Origin: Eubacterium ruminantium
Lineage (GTDB): Bacteria; Bacillota; Clostridia; Lachnospirales; Lachnospiraceae
DNA: 64,000 nt
Direction: 5' to 3'
Assembly: GCA_900108205.1 (NCBI GenBank)
Contig: FNUU01000001.1
Coordinates: 606,673-670,672, forward strand
Shown here: positions 1 to 10,056 of the stretch, in pieces
Position numbering within the stretch: the first letter of the stretch is position 1
Layout of the letters: the number at the start of each line of letters is the position of its first letter
The notes under the pieces: model-generated
The model's input: the letters and a program-made list of their open reading frames with translations, nothing else
Database searches by the model: none
What the model was told of the DNA's origin: nothing
Made by a program: the position numbers and the translations under genes

Positions 1-2017
1 TTACACTTGTTCCTGCAGGAACTGTCTGGCTTATTACCTGACCTTCTGGAACTGAATCGTTTGCCTCATATGTTACCTCACCGGCTACAAGTCCGAGAGC
101 CTGAAGCGTTGCACGCGCAGATTCCTCTGTCTGTCCCTGAAGATTCGGAACCTGTATCTCATTAGGTCCGTTACTTACTATTACTTTTATGGTACTTCCG
201 GATGCAGCCTTTGTATCAGGTCCCGGCTCAGTAGAAATGATATGATCCTTCTCAACAGTATCACTCAGTTCATAACTGTGGGTTACCTTGAAGCCCGCTT
301 CCGTAAGCTTCGCATCTGCATCTTCAACTGTATATCCAATTACATTCGGAACAGCTATCTCAGCCGCACCGGCACTTACAGTGATTACGATCTTCTCATC
401 AAGAGGAATTTCAACAGCCTCATCAACACTCTGCTTGATTACATAGTCTTCAGGAGTATTGTCATCATTTACTCTCTCAAATACAACATTAGTGAAGCCT
501 TCTTTCTCAAGAACAGACTTGGCAGCTTCTTCTTTAAGACCTACAACATTAACCATCTTCTTCTTAGCCTTCTCTGTTGAAGGTTCTTCTGTTGTGGCAT
601 CTGTTTTCTCTGTAGACTTGTCGTCTGTACTCTTATCATCCTTTGTGTTGGATGTATCTGCCGTACTCTCTGTTGTAACCTTCTGGCTGGAAGCCGTTGT
701 TTTATTGTCGGAATCCTTTCCGAACTTAAACCATCCGAGAACATTACCGATAAGAATAAAGAGTATAACAGCTATAACAACAGCCGCAGCGATTCCGGCG
801 ATCATAACTATTTTCTCAAGCTTTGGATCGATGCCTTCTTCGTCGTCCTCTTCCTCTTCTTCCTCATATCCGCGATAATTATTCTCTACATACTCGTCAT
901 AATCATCATCGACCACCTTGATACCTTTTTTCTTTGGTGGTTCCGGAGTATCATAATCAGAATCATCCTCATTTATAAGCTTATCAAGCCTTGTACGGTC
1001 AATCTGGTCTCTCGAAACTGTACTGCTCTTTGGCACTGAAGTCTGGACCGGAGCTACTCCCTGCTGATAATTCTGATACTGCCTGTTATCTACATTTTTA
1101 ACGCTGCTTTCCCTCTTAATGGCCTGCATATCATTATCTGTAAATTCTCTGGTAGGAGAATTTGTAACAGCCGAAGGTGCAACGATTATATCAATCTTTG
1201 GATTATTTTTTACTCTGTTAAGATCGGCAATAAGCGCATTTGCTGTAAGATATCTTCTCTCAGGCTTCTTCTGAACAGCCTTAAGTATTACCTTCTCAAG
1301 ACTTGAATATATATCCGGATAAAGTTTTCTTGGCGGAACTATCTCATTCTGAATATGCATAAGAGCGATTGATACATTTGTATCGCCTTCAAAAGGAACG
1401 CGTCCCGTAACCATCTCATACATGGTTATACCAAGTGAATAGATATCACTTCTCTCATCACTGTAGCCGCCACGAGCCTGCTCAGGTGAAATGTAATGCA
1501 CACTGCCCATATTGGTTGTAGACATGGTATTAGAGGTTGCTGCCTTTGCAATACCAAAATCAGTAACCTTAAGTATCCCATTCGGGCCGACTATTATATT
1601 CTGTGGCTTTATATCCCTGTGAATAACATGATTTTCATGTGCTGCTGCAAGTCCGGAAGCTATCTGGATAGAAAAATCGATTGCCGTATCCATATCAAGT
1701 CTTCCACGCTCTCTGATATAATCCTTAAGAGTTATACCATCAACAAGCTCCATGACAATAAAATATCTGCCCTCATCCTCACAGACATCATAAACGCTTA
1801 CGATATTCGGATGAGAAAGCGCAGCGGAAGCCTGAGCCTCCACTCTGAACTTGGAAACAAAATTTATATCATTACTGAATTCAGATTTAAGCACCTTAAG
1901 AGCAACATATCTCTTAAGTCTCAGATCATTTGCCTTATAAACCGTTGACATTCCGCCGGTTCCGACAACCTCAATGATCTCATATCTGTCATCTAAGATT
2001 AATCCCGGATTTAACAT
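1..2017 (-). CDS. prkC: Ser/Thr protein kinase with PASTA repeats (PrkC/Stk1), 3' end cut by window edge
   Basis: Membrane eukaryotic-type Ser/Thr kinase that senses muropeptides or lipid II through external PASTA repeats. The reading frame is open from the ATG at 2017 to the window edge (about 672 codons). The translation shows a glycine-rich loop (VGTGGMSTVYKA), a catalytic loop HRDIKPQN near residue 129, DFGIAKA near 147, an acidic juxtamembrane stretch, one membrane helix at roughly 397-425, a Thr/Ser/Lys-rich linker, and PASTA repeats from about 486, 553 and 620, the third being cut. It lies 3 bp downstream of the cognate phosphatase, the usual Firmicutes arrangement. The C-terminus is unseen, so the total PASTA number is unknown. 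Confidence 0.96.
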   Translation of the reverse strand, partial: MLNPGLILDDRYEIIEVVGTGGMSTVYKANDLRLKRYVALKVLKSEFSNDINFVSKFRVEAQASAALSHPNIVSVYDVCEDEGRYFIVMELVDGITLKDYIRERGRLDMDTAIDFSIQIASGLAAAHENHVIHRDIKPQNIIVGPNGILKVTDFGIAKAATSNTMSTTNMGSVHYISPEQARGGYSDERSDIYSLGITMYEMVTGRVPFEGDTNVSIALMHIQNEIVPPRKLYPDIYSSLEKVILKAVQKKPERRYLTANALIADLNRVKNNPKIDIIVAPSAVTNSPTREFTDNDMQAIKRESSVKNVDNRQYQNYQQGVAPVQTSVPKSSTVSRDQIDRTRLDKLINEDDSDYDTPEPPKKKGIKVVDDDYDEYVENNYRGYEEEEEEDDEEGIDPKLEKIVMIAGIAAAVVIAVILFILIGNVLGWFKFGKDSDNKTTASSQKVTTESTADTSNTKDDKSTDDKSTEKTDATTEEPSTEKAKKKMVNVVGLKEEAAKSVLEKEGFTNVVFERVNDDNTPEDYVIKQSVDEAVEIPLDEKIVITVSAGAAEIAVPNVIGYTVEDADAKLTEAGFKVTHSYELSDTVEKDHIISTEPGPDTKAASGSTIKVIVSNGPNEIQVPNLQGQTEESARATLQALGLVAGEVTYEANDSVPEGQVISQTVPAGTSV

Positions 2018-2020
2018 TAT

Positions 2021-2752
2021 TTACACCTCTCGCTTCATGGAAATGACAACAACCGAAATATTATCATTTCCACCGTAGTAATTGGCCCTGGTGATAAGAG
2101 AATCAACGATTCTCTCCAGATCATTATCCTCACTTACTATATCTTTTATCTCATCATCCTCTACCATATTTGACAGGCCGTCAGAACATAGCATAACCTT
2201 ATCACTTTCCTCCAGAGTCACCTGGAAGAAATCCGGCATAGCCTCATCCCTTGAGCCCATAGCCCTGGTGATGATATTCTTCTCCGGATGGTTTCTGCCC
2301 TTCTTCCTGTCAAGCTGTCCATTTCTGATAAGCTCTTCCACAAGAGAATGATCCATGGTTATCTGATTTATCTCACTGCCGATGACATAAAGCCTGCTGT
2401 CGCCGATATTTCCGACATAAAGCTCATTTCCGATGATCACAGCGGCAACCATGGTAGTACCCATTCCATTTTTATATTTATCTTTCTCTGCCTCTTTATA
2501 TACTTCGTTGCTGGCATATACAAACGCTCTTTTAAGAAGCGAAATAGGATTCTCGATGGTGGATTTCTTAATAAAATCTACCACAAGTCTGATGGCATAC
2601 TGAGAAGCAAAATCCCCGGCAGCATGTCCGCCCATTCCATCCGCAACTATATAAAGATTTGGCAAAGGCCCTACCGGTGAATCACTCATGAAAATACTGT
2701 CCTGATTATTATCACGTTTGATTCCCGTGTCAGTCTTTCCAAATGATGTCAT
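2021..2752 (-). CDS. prpC: PP2C-family Ser/Thr protein phosphatase (PrpC/Stp)
   Basis: Metal-dependent phosphatase that reverses PrkC phosphorylation in the cytoplasm. It shows the PP2C metal-binding motifs: DNNQDS near the N-terminus, DGMGGHAAGD near residue 39, GDSRLYV in the middle and GGNDNISVVVI at the end. Length (243 aa) is typical. I use the ATG at 2752, which overlaps the rlmN stop as TGATG and has GGAG at good spacing; a TTG one codon upstream is possible but unnecessary. It is translationally coupled to rlmN and followed after 3 bp by prkC. Confidence 0.96.
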   Translation of the reverse strand: MTSFGKTDTGIKRDNNQDSIFMSDSPVGPLPNLYIVADGMGGHAAGDFASQYAIRLVVDFIKKSTIENPISLLKRAFVYASNEVYKEAEKDKYKNGMGTTMVAAVIIGNELYVGNIGDSRLYVIGSEINQITMDHSLVEELIRNGQLDRKKGRNHPEKNIITRAMGSRDEAMPDFFQVTLEESDKVMLCSDGLSNMVEDDEIKDIVSEDNDLERIVDSLITRANYYGGNDNISVVVISMKREV

Positions 2753-3783
2753 CAACTTTTCTCCTGTATTTTTCCGTACTTTCTTCTTAACTGTCCACAG
2801 GCCGCGTCAATATCGCTGCCCATACCTTTTCTAATAGTAACATTTATTCGATTTTTTTCAAGTATATTTTTAAATTTCTCGACTTCTGCAGAGGCTGTTC
2901 CCTTGTATTTACGCTCTTCAACAGGGTTCACCGGTATAAGATTCACATGAGCATTCATGCCCCTTATAAGTGCCGAAAGCCGCCTTGCATGATCTTCACT
3001 GTCATTGACTCCTCTGACAAGACTATACTCAAATGTAAGCCTTCTTCCGGTCACATCAAAATAGTATCTGCAAGCTTCCAGCGTCTCTTTAAGATTATAT
3101 CTTTCAGCCACAGGCATAAGACTCCGTCTCTCCTCATCTGTAGTTGCATGAAGAGAAAGGGCAAATGTTATCTGCAGCTTTCTGTCCGCCAGTTCCCTTA
3201 TCTTCGGAACCAGCCCGCAGCTGGAAAGAGTTATACTTCTCTCGCTGAGATTATATCCATTTTCGCTTGTGATAAGATCAATAAACCTAAGAACATTATC
3301 GTAGTTGTCAAGCGGTTCACCGGTACCCATGATAACAATATTCGAAACCCTCTCACCGGTAGCCTTCATGGCATGGTAAACCTGGTACAGCATCTCTGAT
3401 GGTTCAAGATTCCTTACAAGACCTCCTATGGTGGAAGCGCAGAATCTGCAGCCCATCCTGCAACCAGCCTGAGATGATATACACACCGAATTTCCATGAT
3501 GATATCTCATAAATACTGTTTCTATCATCTGGCCATCCGGCATCTTCATAAGGAATTTGATGGTACCGTCTTTTTTAGAAACCAGCCTTGTTTCTTCTTC
3601 AATAACCGGCAGATCATCCTTTATCTTTTCACGATCGGCATTTGAAAGATTTGTCATAAGAGAAGCATCAAATATAAAATGCTTATGCATCCATTCATAA
3701 ACCTGCTTCGCCCTGAACTTTGCAAGACCCTTTCCCATCATATATTCAGTTAATTCATCCATTGTCATGGAAGCTATATCCAT
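2752..3783 (-). CDS. rlmN: 23S rRNA (adenine2503-C2)/tRNA (A37) methyltransferase RlmN
   Basis: Radical-SAM methylase that puts a C2 methyl on A2503 of 23S rRNA and on some tRNAs. The CxxxCxxC iron-sulfur motif is Cys108/Cys112/Cys115 (GCRMGCRFC), and the C-terminal cysteine that carries the methyl intermediate is in DAACGQL near residue 329. Length of 343 aa is standard. The putative ribosome binding site (AAAGGA) is about 16 nt from the chosen ATG, rather far. Between rsmB and prpC, the order seen in Bacillus. Confidence 0.97.
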   Translation of the reverse strand: MDIASMTMDELTEYMMGKGLAKFRAKQVYEWMHKHFIFDASLMTNLSNADREKIKDDLPVIEEETRLVSKKDGTIKFLMKMPDGQMIETVFMRYHHGNSVCISSQAGCRMGCRFCASTIGGLVRNLEPSEMLYQVYHAMKATGERVSNIVIMGTGEPLDNYDNVLRFIDLITSENGYNLSERSITLSSCGLVPKIRELADRKLQITFALSLHATTDEERRSLMPVAERYNLKETLEACRYYFDVTGRRLTFEYSLVRGVNDSEDHARRLSALIRGMNAHVNLIPVNPVEERKYKGTASAEVEKFKNILEKNRINVTIRKGMGSDIDAACGQLRRKYGKIQEKS

Positions 3784-3855
3784 ATATCGATCACTTAAAT
3801 CCTTTCAATCTATTATATTTAACAAGCTAAGCTGTCATATTCCGCCGGATATCGA

Positions 3856-5181
3856 TCATTTTTTCAATAAAACAGCATAATAGAATCCATCCGTATCATC
3901 CACGCCCTGCAGAAAGCTTCTTTCTTTAATAAGCTCCAGTTCATATTTTTCGAGCATTTTCTCCGTAACACTTTGATTTTCACCCGGATTAATTGTGCAT
4001 GTTGAGAAAAGCAGTTTTCCACCTTTTTTAACATATCTGACAGCATTATCCAGTATACTCATGGAGATTTCCGATAATCCCTTCAGATCTTCAGGTGTGA
4101 CCCTGTATTTAATATCATTTTTCTTGCCGATAACTCCAAGTCCCGAACAAGGTACATCCGCGATCACGAGATCAAACCCTTCTTCAAGTTCCGCCTCATA
4201 TTCTGTTGCATCCTTTGCACTTATCTTTACTTCGGGAAGTCCCAGTCTTTTTGTATTTTCCTCTATTATCCAGGTTTTCTCCTCGGAAATATCCCTCGAT
4301 ACCACCTCACCGGTGCCATTCAGTATCTCCGCTGCATAACAGCTTTTTCCTCCCGGAGCCGCGCACAGATCCAGTATCCTCATACCTTCCTTTATCTCTG
4401 CCGCTTCTACAGAGGCTGCTGAGCTTTCAGCCTGAACCGAAAACAGTCCATCCTTATATCCGGGGATTTTTCTGACAAAATCAATATTTCTGACCAGCAG
4501 GATATTATCTGAATACTTTCCATCTTCTGCCTCTATACCCGCAGCGATCAGCTTCTCCTTCAGCTCTTCTCTGCCGATCTTTCGTCTGTTTACTCTGACA
4601 GGAAGACCTCTGTCATTAAACTCATCCCGAAGAATAAGAACTGCCTTCTCCTCTCCGAAATTCTCCTTCAGGAAATCATAGATCCACTCAGGAGTCGAAT
4701 ATTTAAGCCATTCTTCCTTAATATCAAATATATTTCCAAGGCTGTCCAGTCTTTCTATGATGCTCTGACCTTCCGAAAGCTCTCCTTCAGTTTTTCTGGA
4801 AATATTTCTGAGAATCGCATTGGTAAAACCTGTAAGATTTGCCATATTATGTTTTCTTACTATCTTTACGCATTCACTGATAGTTGCCCTTGCAGGTATG
4901 GAATCCATAAAAAGCAGTTCAAAGCATCCCATTCGAAGAACGTTCCTTATTATAGGGCGCATACTCTTTAATTTGGTTTTGGAAAATCCTCCTATTATAT
5001 GATCAATAAGGAGCCTGCTTTCCGTAACGCCCTCTACAGTTCTTGTGATATATGCTCTCTCCTGTTTATCACTGAACTGGCATCTTCGAAGCGCTTTATC
5101 CAAAGCAATATTTGAAAATGTATTCTTCTGTTCAATATCCAACAATACGCTAAGTACTGTATCTCTTGCGGTTTCTGCCAT
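3856..5181 (-). CDS. rsmB: 16S rRNA (cytosine967-C5)-methyltransferase RsmB
   Basis: SAM-dependent m5C methylase for C967 of 16S rRNA. The N-terminal ~130 residues are a NusB-like RNA-binding domain (RDTVLSVLLDIEQKN). The C-terminal Rossmann methylase has the SAM loop DLCAAPGGKS and both catalytic cysteine motifs, ADVPCSGLG and FSTCTINPGEN. At 441 aa it has the family's usual length. It is 33 bp downstream of fmt, matching the common fmt-rsmB pairing. Confidence 0.97.
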   Translation of the reverse strand: MAETARDTVLSVLLDIEQKNTFSNIALDKALRRCQFSDKQERAYITRTVEGVTESRLLIDHIIGGFSKTKLKSMRPIIRNVLRMGCFELLFMDSIPARATISECVKIVRKHNMANLTGFTNAILRNISRKTEGELSEGQSIIERLDSLGNIFDIKEEWLKYSTPEWIYDFLKENFGEEKAVLILRDEFNDRGLPVRVNRRKIGREELKEKLIAAGIEAEDGKYSDNILLVRNIDFVRKIPGYKDGLFSVQAESSAASVEAAEIKEGMRILDLCAAPGGKSCYAAEILNGTGEVVSRDISEEKTWIIEENTKRLGLPEVKISAKDATEYEAELEEGFDLVIADVPCSGLGVIGKKNDIKYRVTPEDLKGLSEISMSILDNAVRYVKKGGKLLFSTCTINPGENQSVTEKMLEKYELELIKERSFLQGVDDTDGFYYAVLLKK

Positions 5182-5214
5182 ACTTACTCCAAATCCTTGA
5201 TTCTTTAAACCTGT

Positions 5215-6156
5215 CTATTCCATCTTCATTCCGGCTTCAAGCTTATTTCCGTTAAGAAATGCAACAGTATCCATCATCTTTTTGCCTTCCGGCTGAACCT
5301 TAAGTATTTTCAGGCCGCCCTTTCCGCAGGCCACCGTAAAATACTTCTTTCCGACTTCCACTATCTCCCCCGGAGTTCCATTTATATCATTGACTACATC
5401 AGCCTCATAAATCTTGAGACTTTTCTGATTCAGCTCTGTATAAACTACAGGCCAAGGCTGAAGTCCTCTTATCAGTCTTTCTATATTTTCTGCAGGTAAA
5501 GCCCAGTTTACCCTGCCCATTTCCTTGGAAAGCCTTACTGCATAGTTACTCTTACTGTCATCCTGAGGTGTTCTGTCAACCTCTCCTGAAATAAGCTTGG
5601 AAATGGTTGAAATGATAAGCTCAGCACCCATTTCGGCAAGCCTTTTTCTGAGCTCCTCGGCAGTCTCCTTCTCACCGATGGCGGTAACACTCTTTTCTAT
5701 AATATCACCGGTATCCAGCCCTTCTGCCATAAACATGGTAGTCACTCCGGTTTCCTTCTCTCCGTTTATAACCGACCACTCTATAGGCGCCGCGCCTCTG
5801 TATTTCGGAAGCAGTGACGCATGTATATTCACGCAGCCATACTTCGGAATATCGAGAATGCTCTTAGGAAGTATCTGTCCATATGCAGCAACCACTATAA
5901 TATCAGGATTCATTTCTCTGATGGCGCTTACATTTTCTTCCTCTCTCAGCTTCACCGGCTGAAATACCGGAATACCTGCCTCAAGTGCCGCTTCCTTTAC
6001 CGGAGACGGAACAAGTTTTTTACTTCTGCCCTGGCTTTTATCCGGCTGTGTATAACAGCCAATAACATTATATCCTGCATCTATAATGCTCTTCAGTGCA
6101 TTAACAGCAAATTCGGGTGTCCCCATATATAATATTTTTATATCTTTATTGTCCAT
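5215..6156 (-). CDS. fmt: Methionyl-tRNA formyltransferase
   Basis: Transfers a formyl group from 10-formyl-THF to initiator Met-tRNA. The N-terminal formyltransferase fold shows MGTPEFA, the catalytic Asn/His region VNIHASLLPKYRGAAPIEW and the family motif GLDTGD; the C-terminal OB-like domain carries the tRNA-binding part (GLQPWPVVYTE). Its 313 aa are typical. It is preceded by about 180 bp that contain a terminator after def, so fmt may have its own promoter. Confidence 0.97.
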   Translation of the reverse strand: MDNKDIKILYMGTPEFAVNALKSIIDAGYNVIGCYTQPDKSQGRSKKLVPSPVKEAALEAGIPVFQPVKLREEENVSAIREMNPDIIVVAAYGQILPKSILDIPKYGCVNIHASLLPKYRGAAPIEWSVINGEKETGVTTMFMAEGLDTGDIIEKSVTAIGEKETAEELRKRLAEMGAELIISTISKLISGEVDRTPQDDSKSNYAVRLSKEMGRVNWALPAENIERLIRGLQPWPVVYTELNQKSLKIYEADVVNDINGTPGEIVEVGKKYFTVACGKGGLKILKVQPEGKKMMDTVAFLNGNKLEAGMKME

Positions 6157-6304
6157 GGATTTCTCACTTTCTTTACAATAAAAGTTACTTATATAAACAC
6201 TGCAGCCAGAATTATTTCACATCGGCAGCCGTAAAAAACAGCAGCATCACAGTAAGGTGAAGCAAATAATAATTATTTTCCGGTTGAAGTATGTATCAGA
6301 AAAA

Positions 6305-6324
6305 CGGCAGTCTTACGGCTGCCG
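6305..6324 (-). terminator. Rho-independent terminator after def
   Basis: On the minus strand CGGCAG...CTGCCG is followed directly by TTTTTC, 11 nt after the def stop. It would separate def from fmt, although these are often cotranscribed. Confidence 0.7.
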
Positions 6325-6335
6325 CATATAATTTC

Positions 6336-6884
6336 TTATTCTTCTGTTTGTTTTAAAACCTCTGTTTCTGCTTCGGATTCATCATATTCCTCTTCAGAAT
6401 CATCTTCATCCTCTACTCTTGGCAGATCCACTCTGTGGACACCATCAATCACCTTATCCACATAAAGAATTCCATCAAGATGATCCAGTTCATGGCAGAT
6501 ACATCTTGCAAGAAGTCCTTCGCCTTCAACCGTGAATTCTTCCATTTCTTCATTAAACGCCTTGCAAACAACCTTCATAGGTCTCTTAACATCACCGGCA
6601 AGGCCCGGAAGACTGAGACATCCTTCTTCGCCGCACTGTTCACCTTCAGTCTCTATGATCTCAGGATTGATAAGAGTAAGCGGTCTTCCGTCCATAACAT
6701 CTATAACTACTATTCTTTTAAGTATGCCTACCTGCGGAGCTGCAAGACCTACGCCATTTGATTCATACATCGTATCAAACATATCTCCGATAAGCTCTCT
6801 TATTCTGGAATTGATCTTTGTTACAGGTTTACATTTTTTTCTAAGAATTTCATCGCCTTCAACGCGGATATTTCTGATAGCCAT
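6336..6884 (-). CDS. def: Peptide deformylase
   Basis: Metalloenzyme that removes the N-formyl group from nascent proteins. The three conserved motifs are present: [19 protein letters not shown] (metal-binding Cys) and CHELDHLDG (the HExxH metal site). At 182 aa it is longer than the ~150-aa core because of an acidic, low-complexity C-terminal tail (about 30 residues rich in Glu/Asp) after the catalytic domain. It sits 25 bp downstream of priA, the usual order. Confidence 0.97.
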   Translation of the reverse strand: MAIRNIRVEGDEILRKKCKPVTKINSRIRELIGDMFDTMYESNGVGLAAPQVGILKRIVVIDVMDGRPLTLINPEIIETEGEQCGEEGCLSLPGLAGDVKRPMKVVCKAFNEEMEEFTVEGEGLLARCICHELDHLDGILYVDKVIDGVHRVDLPRVEDEDDSEEEYDESEAETEVLKQTEE

Positions 6885-6909
6885 TTTCTTCCTCCCGAAA
6901 ACTAAATAT

Positions 6910-8943
6910 TTATATCACTCCCATAGGATCCATATCAAACTGTAGTTCAATCTCCTCCCCGGGATATCTTTCATTAAATATCTTATCTGCCTCACCGATA
7001 AGCTCTATAAGTTTATCATATTTTTCTTCTCGTGCATAGAGAACTATTCTGTAGTTTTCATTAATTCTGCCGATAAAGGCAGGTCCCGGCCCGGTAATAA
7101 TAGCCGTATCGCTGTCAGCCAGAATTCTCCTTGCAACCAAAGCTATATCTTCCGCTGCCTTTTTCGCCATATTTTCATCCTTCGAAATGAAAAGCATACC
7201 CAGCATATGAGCCGCCGGTGGAAATTTAAGCAGCTTTCTGTAGGCCATCTCATATTTATAGAACCCCTCATAATCCTGGGAAGCTGCAGCAGTAATTGCA
7301 TAATGCTCCGGCTGATAGGTCTGTATAACAACCTCGCCTTTTTTATCTCTTCTTCCTGCACGACCAGCTGCCTGTGTCAGAAGATCAAAGGTCCTTTCCG
7401 CTGCTTCATAATCACTGTCAAAGAGGGAAAGATCCGCAAGTATAATACCGACCACAGTTACATTTTCAAAATCATGTCCCTTCACTATCATCTGGGTTCC
7501 GATGAGGCAGTCCGCCTTATGATCCCTGAAAGCAGAAATGATCCTTGCATGATCGTCCTTTCTGCCGGTGGTATCCTTGTCCATTCTGAGAGTTTTTATG
7601 TCCGGAAAAAGATCCTTCACTGCCGCTTCAACCTTTTCCGTTCCTGTACCATAACCGCCGATTAACTTGGATTTGCACTGCGGGCACTGCTGCGGCATCT
7701 CCTCCTCGTGACCACAGTAATGACATATCAGCCTTCTTCCGTTATGAAGCGCCATCGAAACATCACATTTCGGACACTTTATAGCCTTTCCGCAGCTTCT
7801 GCAGGATACAAAGCTGTTAAAGCCTCTTCTGTTAATGAAAAGCATTACCTGCTCTCCCGCCTTAAAGGCTTTATCCATTTTGTCATACAACTCTCCGGAA
7901 ATGATACTTCTGTTGCCTCTTTTCAGTTCTTCCCTGAGATCCACGATACTGACCTCTGCCAGATCTCCGATCGCCCTATTTTTCATTTTCCAAAGTTTAT
8001 ATTCATGATTCTCTGCCCTGAAATAGCTTTCTACAGAAGGTGTTGCAGAACCAAGCACAACCGATGCTCCCGCAAGTCTTGCCCTTTCCAGTGCAGTTTC
8101 TCTGGCATGATATTTCGGAGTGGTCTCACTCTTATATGCATTATCATGCTCTTCATCTATTATTATCAGTCCAAGATTATCAAATGGGGCAAAAAGCGCA
8201 GATCTCGGTCCTATGATAAGGTCTGTCTCTCCATTTTCAGCCCTCTTGAACTCCTCATATTTTTCACCCTTACTGAGTCTCGAATTGATGATCGAAATCC
8301 TGTTCCCAAATGCAGCTTCAAATCTTGTAACCGTCTGCAGGGTAAGCGCGATCTCAGGTATCAGCACTATAGCTGATTTTCCTTCTCTCACAACCTCTCT
8401 GACAAGCTCTATATATACTTCTGTTTTTCCGCTTCCTGTAATACCATGCAGAAGATAGCAGTTTCTCTTACCATCTTCAAAATCCCTGCTGAAATCTTCA
8501 ACAATGGCACTCTGCTCATCATTTAAAAAAATTTCTGATATAGTCTTACCTTGCTCAGATATCCGGGGCACGGTGCTTTCACGTTTTTTTACTTTTTCTT
8601 TAACCGGCGTTACTGTTTTGAGCGCAGCTATCATGGTGGAACCATAATAATTTTTCATCCAACCCGCCAGCTCGATCAATTCACTTTCGATAGAAAGAGA
8701 CTTTTTAGGAACACTGTCTATCTCCTTTAGCTTTGTCTCATCAAAGCTTGCTTTATCGCTTATTCCGACCACATATCCCTGACGCAGTTTATTACCTCTT
8801 CCAAAAGGAATACTGACGGGCGTTCCAATATTTATTTGTCCGAGAAGCGTTTCAGGTATCTTATACTGAAATACCCTGTCGACCTTCTCATGTGATATAT
8901 CTATTATCACATCTGCATATCTTCCTGTCATATTCCTCTCCAT
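6910..8943 (-). CDS. priA: Primosomal replication restart helicase PriA
   Basis: Superfamily-2 DNA helicase that reloads the replisome at stalled forks. It has an N-terminal DNA-binding region ([19 protein letters not shown]), Walker [13 protein letters not shown], a DEEH box ([10 protein letters not shown]), the SATPS motif III, and a zinc-binding insertion with eight cysteines ([13 protein letters not shown] then CHYC and CPQC). At 677 aa it is a little shorter than the ~730-aa E. coli protein. The start could be Met1 or Met5, since a GGAGAGG lies just before Met5. In many Firmicutes coaBC precedes priA; here rpoZ does. Confidence 0.96.
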   Translation of the reverse strand: MERNMTGRYADVIIDISHEKVDRVFQYKIPETLLGQINIGTPVSIPFGRGNKLRQGYVVGISDKASFDETKLKEIDSVPKKSLSIESELIELAGWMKNYYGSTMIAALKTVTPVKEKVKKRESTVPRISEQGKTISEIFLNDEQSAIVEDFSRDFEDGKRNCYLLHGITGSGKTEVYIELVREVVREGKSAIVLIPEIALTLQTVTRFEAAFGNRISIINSRLSKGEKYEEFKRAENGETDLIIGPRSALFAPFDNLGLIIIDEEHDNAYKSETTPKYHARETALERARLAGASVVLGSATPSVESYFRAENHEYKLWKMKNRAIGDLAEVSIVDLREELKRGNRSIISGELYDKMDKAFKAGEQVMLFINRRGFNSFVSCRSCGKAIKCPKCDVSMALHNGRRLICHYCGHEEEMPQQCPQCKSKLIGGYGTGTEKVEAAVKDLFPDIKTLRMDKDTTGRKDDHARIISAFRDHKADCLIGTQMIVKGHDFENVTVVGIILADLSLFDSDYEAAERTFDLLTQAAGRAGRRDKKGEVVIQTYQPEHYAITAAASQDYEGFYKYEMAYRKLLKFPPAAHMLGMLFISKDENMAKKAAEDIALVARRILADSDTAIITGPGPAFIGRINENYRIVLYAREEKYDKLIELIGEADKIFNERYPGEEIELQFDMDPMGVI

Positions 8944-9008
8944 TCAGATTCTGACGTTTTTATAAACACCTGTATTTTACGAAAGTTTTCCCTTTATGGA
9001 AAACTTCA

Positions 9009-9028
9009 GGCGGACCACTCAGTCCGCC
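9009..9028 (-). terminator. Hairpin between rpoZ and priA
   Basis: A perfect 7-bp stem GGCGGAC/GTCCGCC with a 6-nt loop lies 17 nt after the rpoZ stop. On the minus strand it is followed by a weak T-run (GAAGTTTTCC), so it may be a partial terminator or attenuator inside the operon. Confidence 0.5.
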
Positions 9029-9045
9029 CGAAAGAATTTTTATGA

Positions 9046-9321
9046 TCAATCATTGTCTCCAACAATCTTAACCTTGCCCTGATAAAGCTCTTCAACTGCT
9101 GCTGAAAGCGGCTTCATCTTATCGCCTCCATATATAAGCGGCTCATTTCCACCAACTATCTGTCTAGCACGCTTTGCTGTCGCAAGCACTATAGAATATC
9201 TGCTCTGAACAACAGGCTGCTCTCCCGGTTCTACATCACTGTTAACAACAGCCATAAGATCCGAATAAGATGGATGCAGCATTCCGTCTCCCTTTGATTT
9301 CCTTGTAAGTGTCTCGCTCAT
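9046..9321 (-). CDS. rpoZ: RNA polymerase omega subunit
   Basis: Small RNA polymerase subunit that helps beta-prime assembly. The 91-aa product has the core omega helix region (SRYSIVLATAKRARQI), which contacts beta-prime. It starts 2 bp after the gmk stop, the classic gmk-rpoZ coupling. Confidence 0.93.
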   Translation of the reverse strand: MSETLTRKSKGDGMLHPSYSDLMAVVNSDVEPGEQPVVQSRYSIVLATAKRARQIVGGNEPLIYGGDKMKPLSAAVEELYQGKVKIVGDND

Positions 9322-9323
9322 TT

Positions 9324-9950
9324 TTATATTTCTCCTTCCAGTCTGAAATCATTCTTGATCTGTGAAATGAATTCTAAATTATTCTCCTTTGCACACTTCC
9401 TGCTTAATATAACAGAATTCACCGTATCAATGCAAGTACTTAAATCATCATTTATTACGATATATTCATAAGCATCAATACTTTCAGCCTCTTCAGCCGC
9501 TCTCTTTATTCTTTTTTCTATAGTTTTAGCATCCTCTGAGCCACGGCCTGTAAGTCTTTCCTTAAGTGTTTCCTTATCCTTAGTCGTGATGAAGATAAGA
9601 ACTGCATCCGGATACTGACTCTTGACATTCATTGCCCCCTGAACCTCTATCTCAAGAATAACATCCTTCCCTGCTTCAAGTTCATCTTCAACGAATTTTC
9701 TTGGTGTACCGTAGTAATTATCAACATACTGTGCCCACTCAATAAATCCGTTATAATCTATCAATGTCTTAAACTCATCTACCGTCTTAAAATAATATTC
9801 TCTTCCGTTTTCCTCTCCCGGTCTTGGATTTCTTGTTGTAGCCGAGATTGAAAGACTGTAACCATACTTTTCAACAAGTCCTTTTACAACAGTACCCTTA
9901 CCCGCACCGGAAAAGCCTGAAATTACTATTAATTTTCCCTTATTACTCAT
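9324..9950 (-). CDS. gmk: Guanylate kinase
   Basis: Phosphorylates GMP to GDP with ATP. The P-loop is SGFSGAGKGT and the GMP-binding site is TTRNPRPGEENGREY, both at the expected places; the lid contains the arginines of GRGSEDAKTIEKRIKRA. At 208 aa it is standard. Upstream, in place of the remA gene that Bacillus has here, there is only a ~106-bp gap. Confidence 0.97.
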   Translation of the reverse strand: MSNKGKLIVISGFSGAGKGTVVKGLVEKYGYSLSISATTRNPRPGEENGREYYFKTVDEFKTLIDYNGFIEWAQYVDNYYGTPRKFVEDELEAGKDVILEIEVQGAMNVKSQYPDAVLIFITTKDKETLKERLTGRGSEDAKTIEKRIKRAAEEAESIDAYEYIVINDDLSTCIDTVNSVILSRKCAKENNLEFISQIKNDFRLEGEI

Positions 9951-9981
9951 ATAGCCGCCTCCTTATCATATTTCAACCATC

Positions 9982-9998
9982 TGATACCCCGGGTATCA
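9982..9998. promoter_or_regulatory. 17-bp perfect palindrome upstream of gmk
   Basis: TGATACCC-C-GGGTATCA is a perfect inverted repeat about 32 nt upstream of the gmk start. It could be an operator or a small transcript hairpin; nothing decides between these. Confidence 0.3.
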
Positions 9999-10056
9999 TT
10001 TTCTATATAACTGCGCCAAATAACATGTCTGTTTTTACAGAATAACACCTCACATC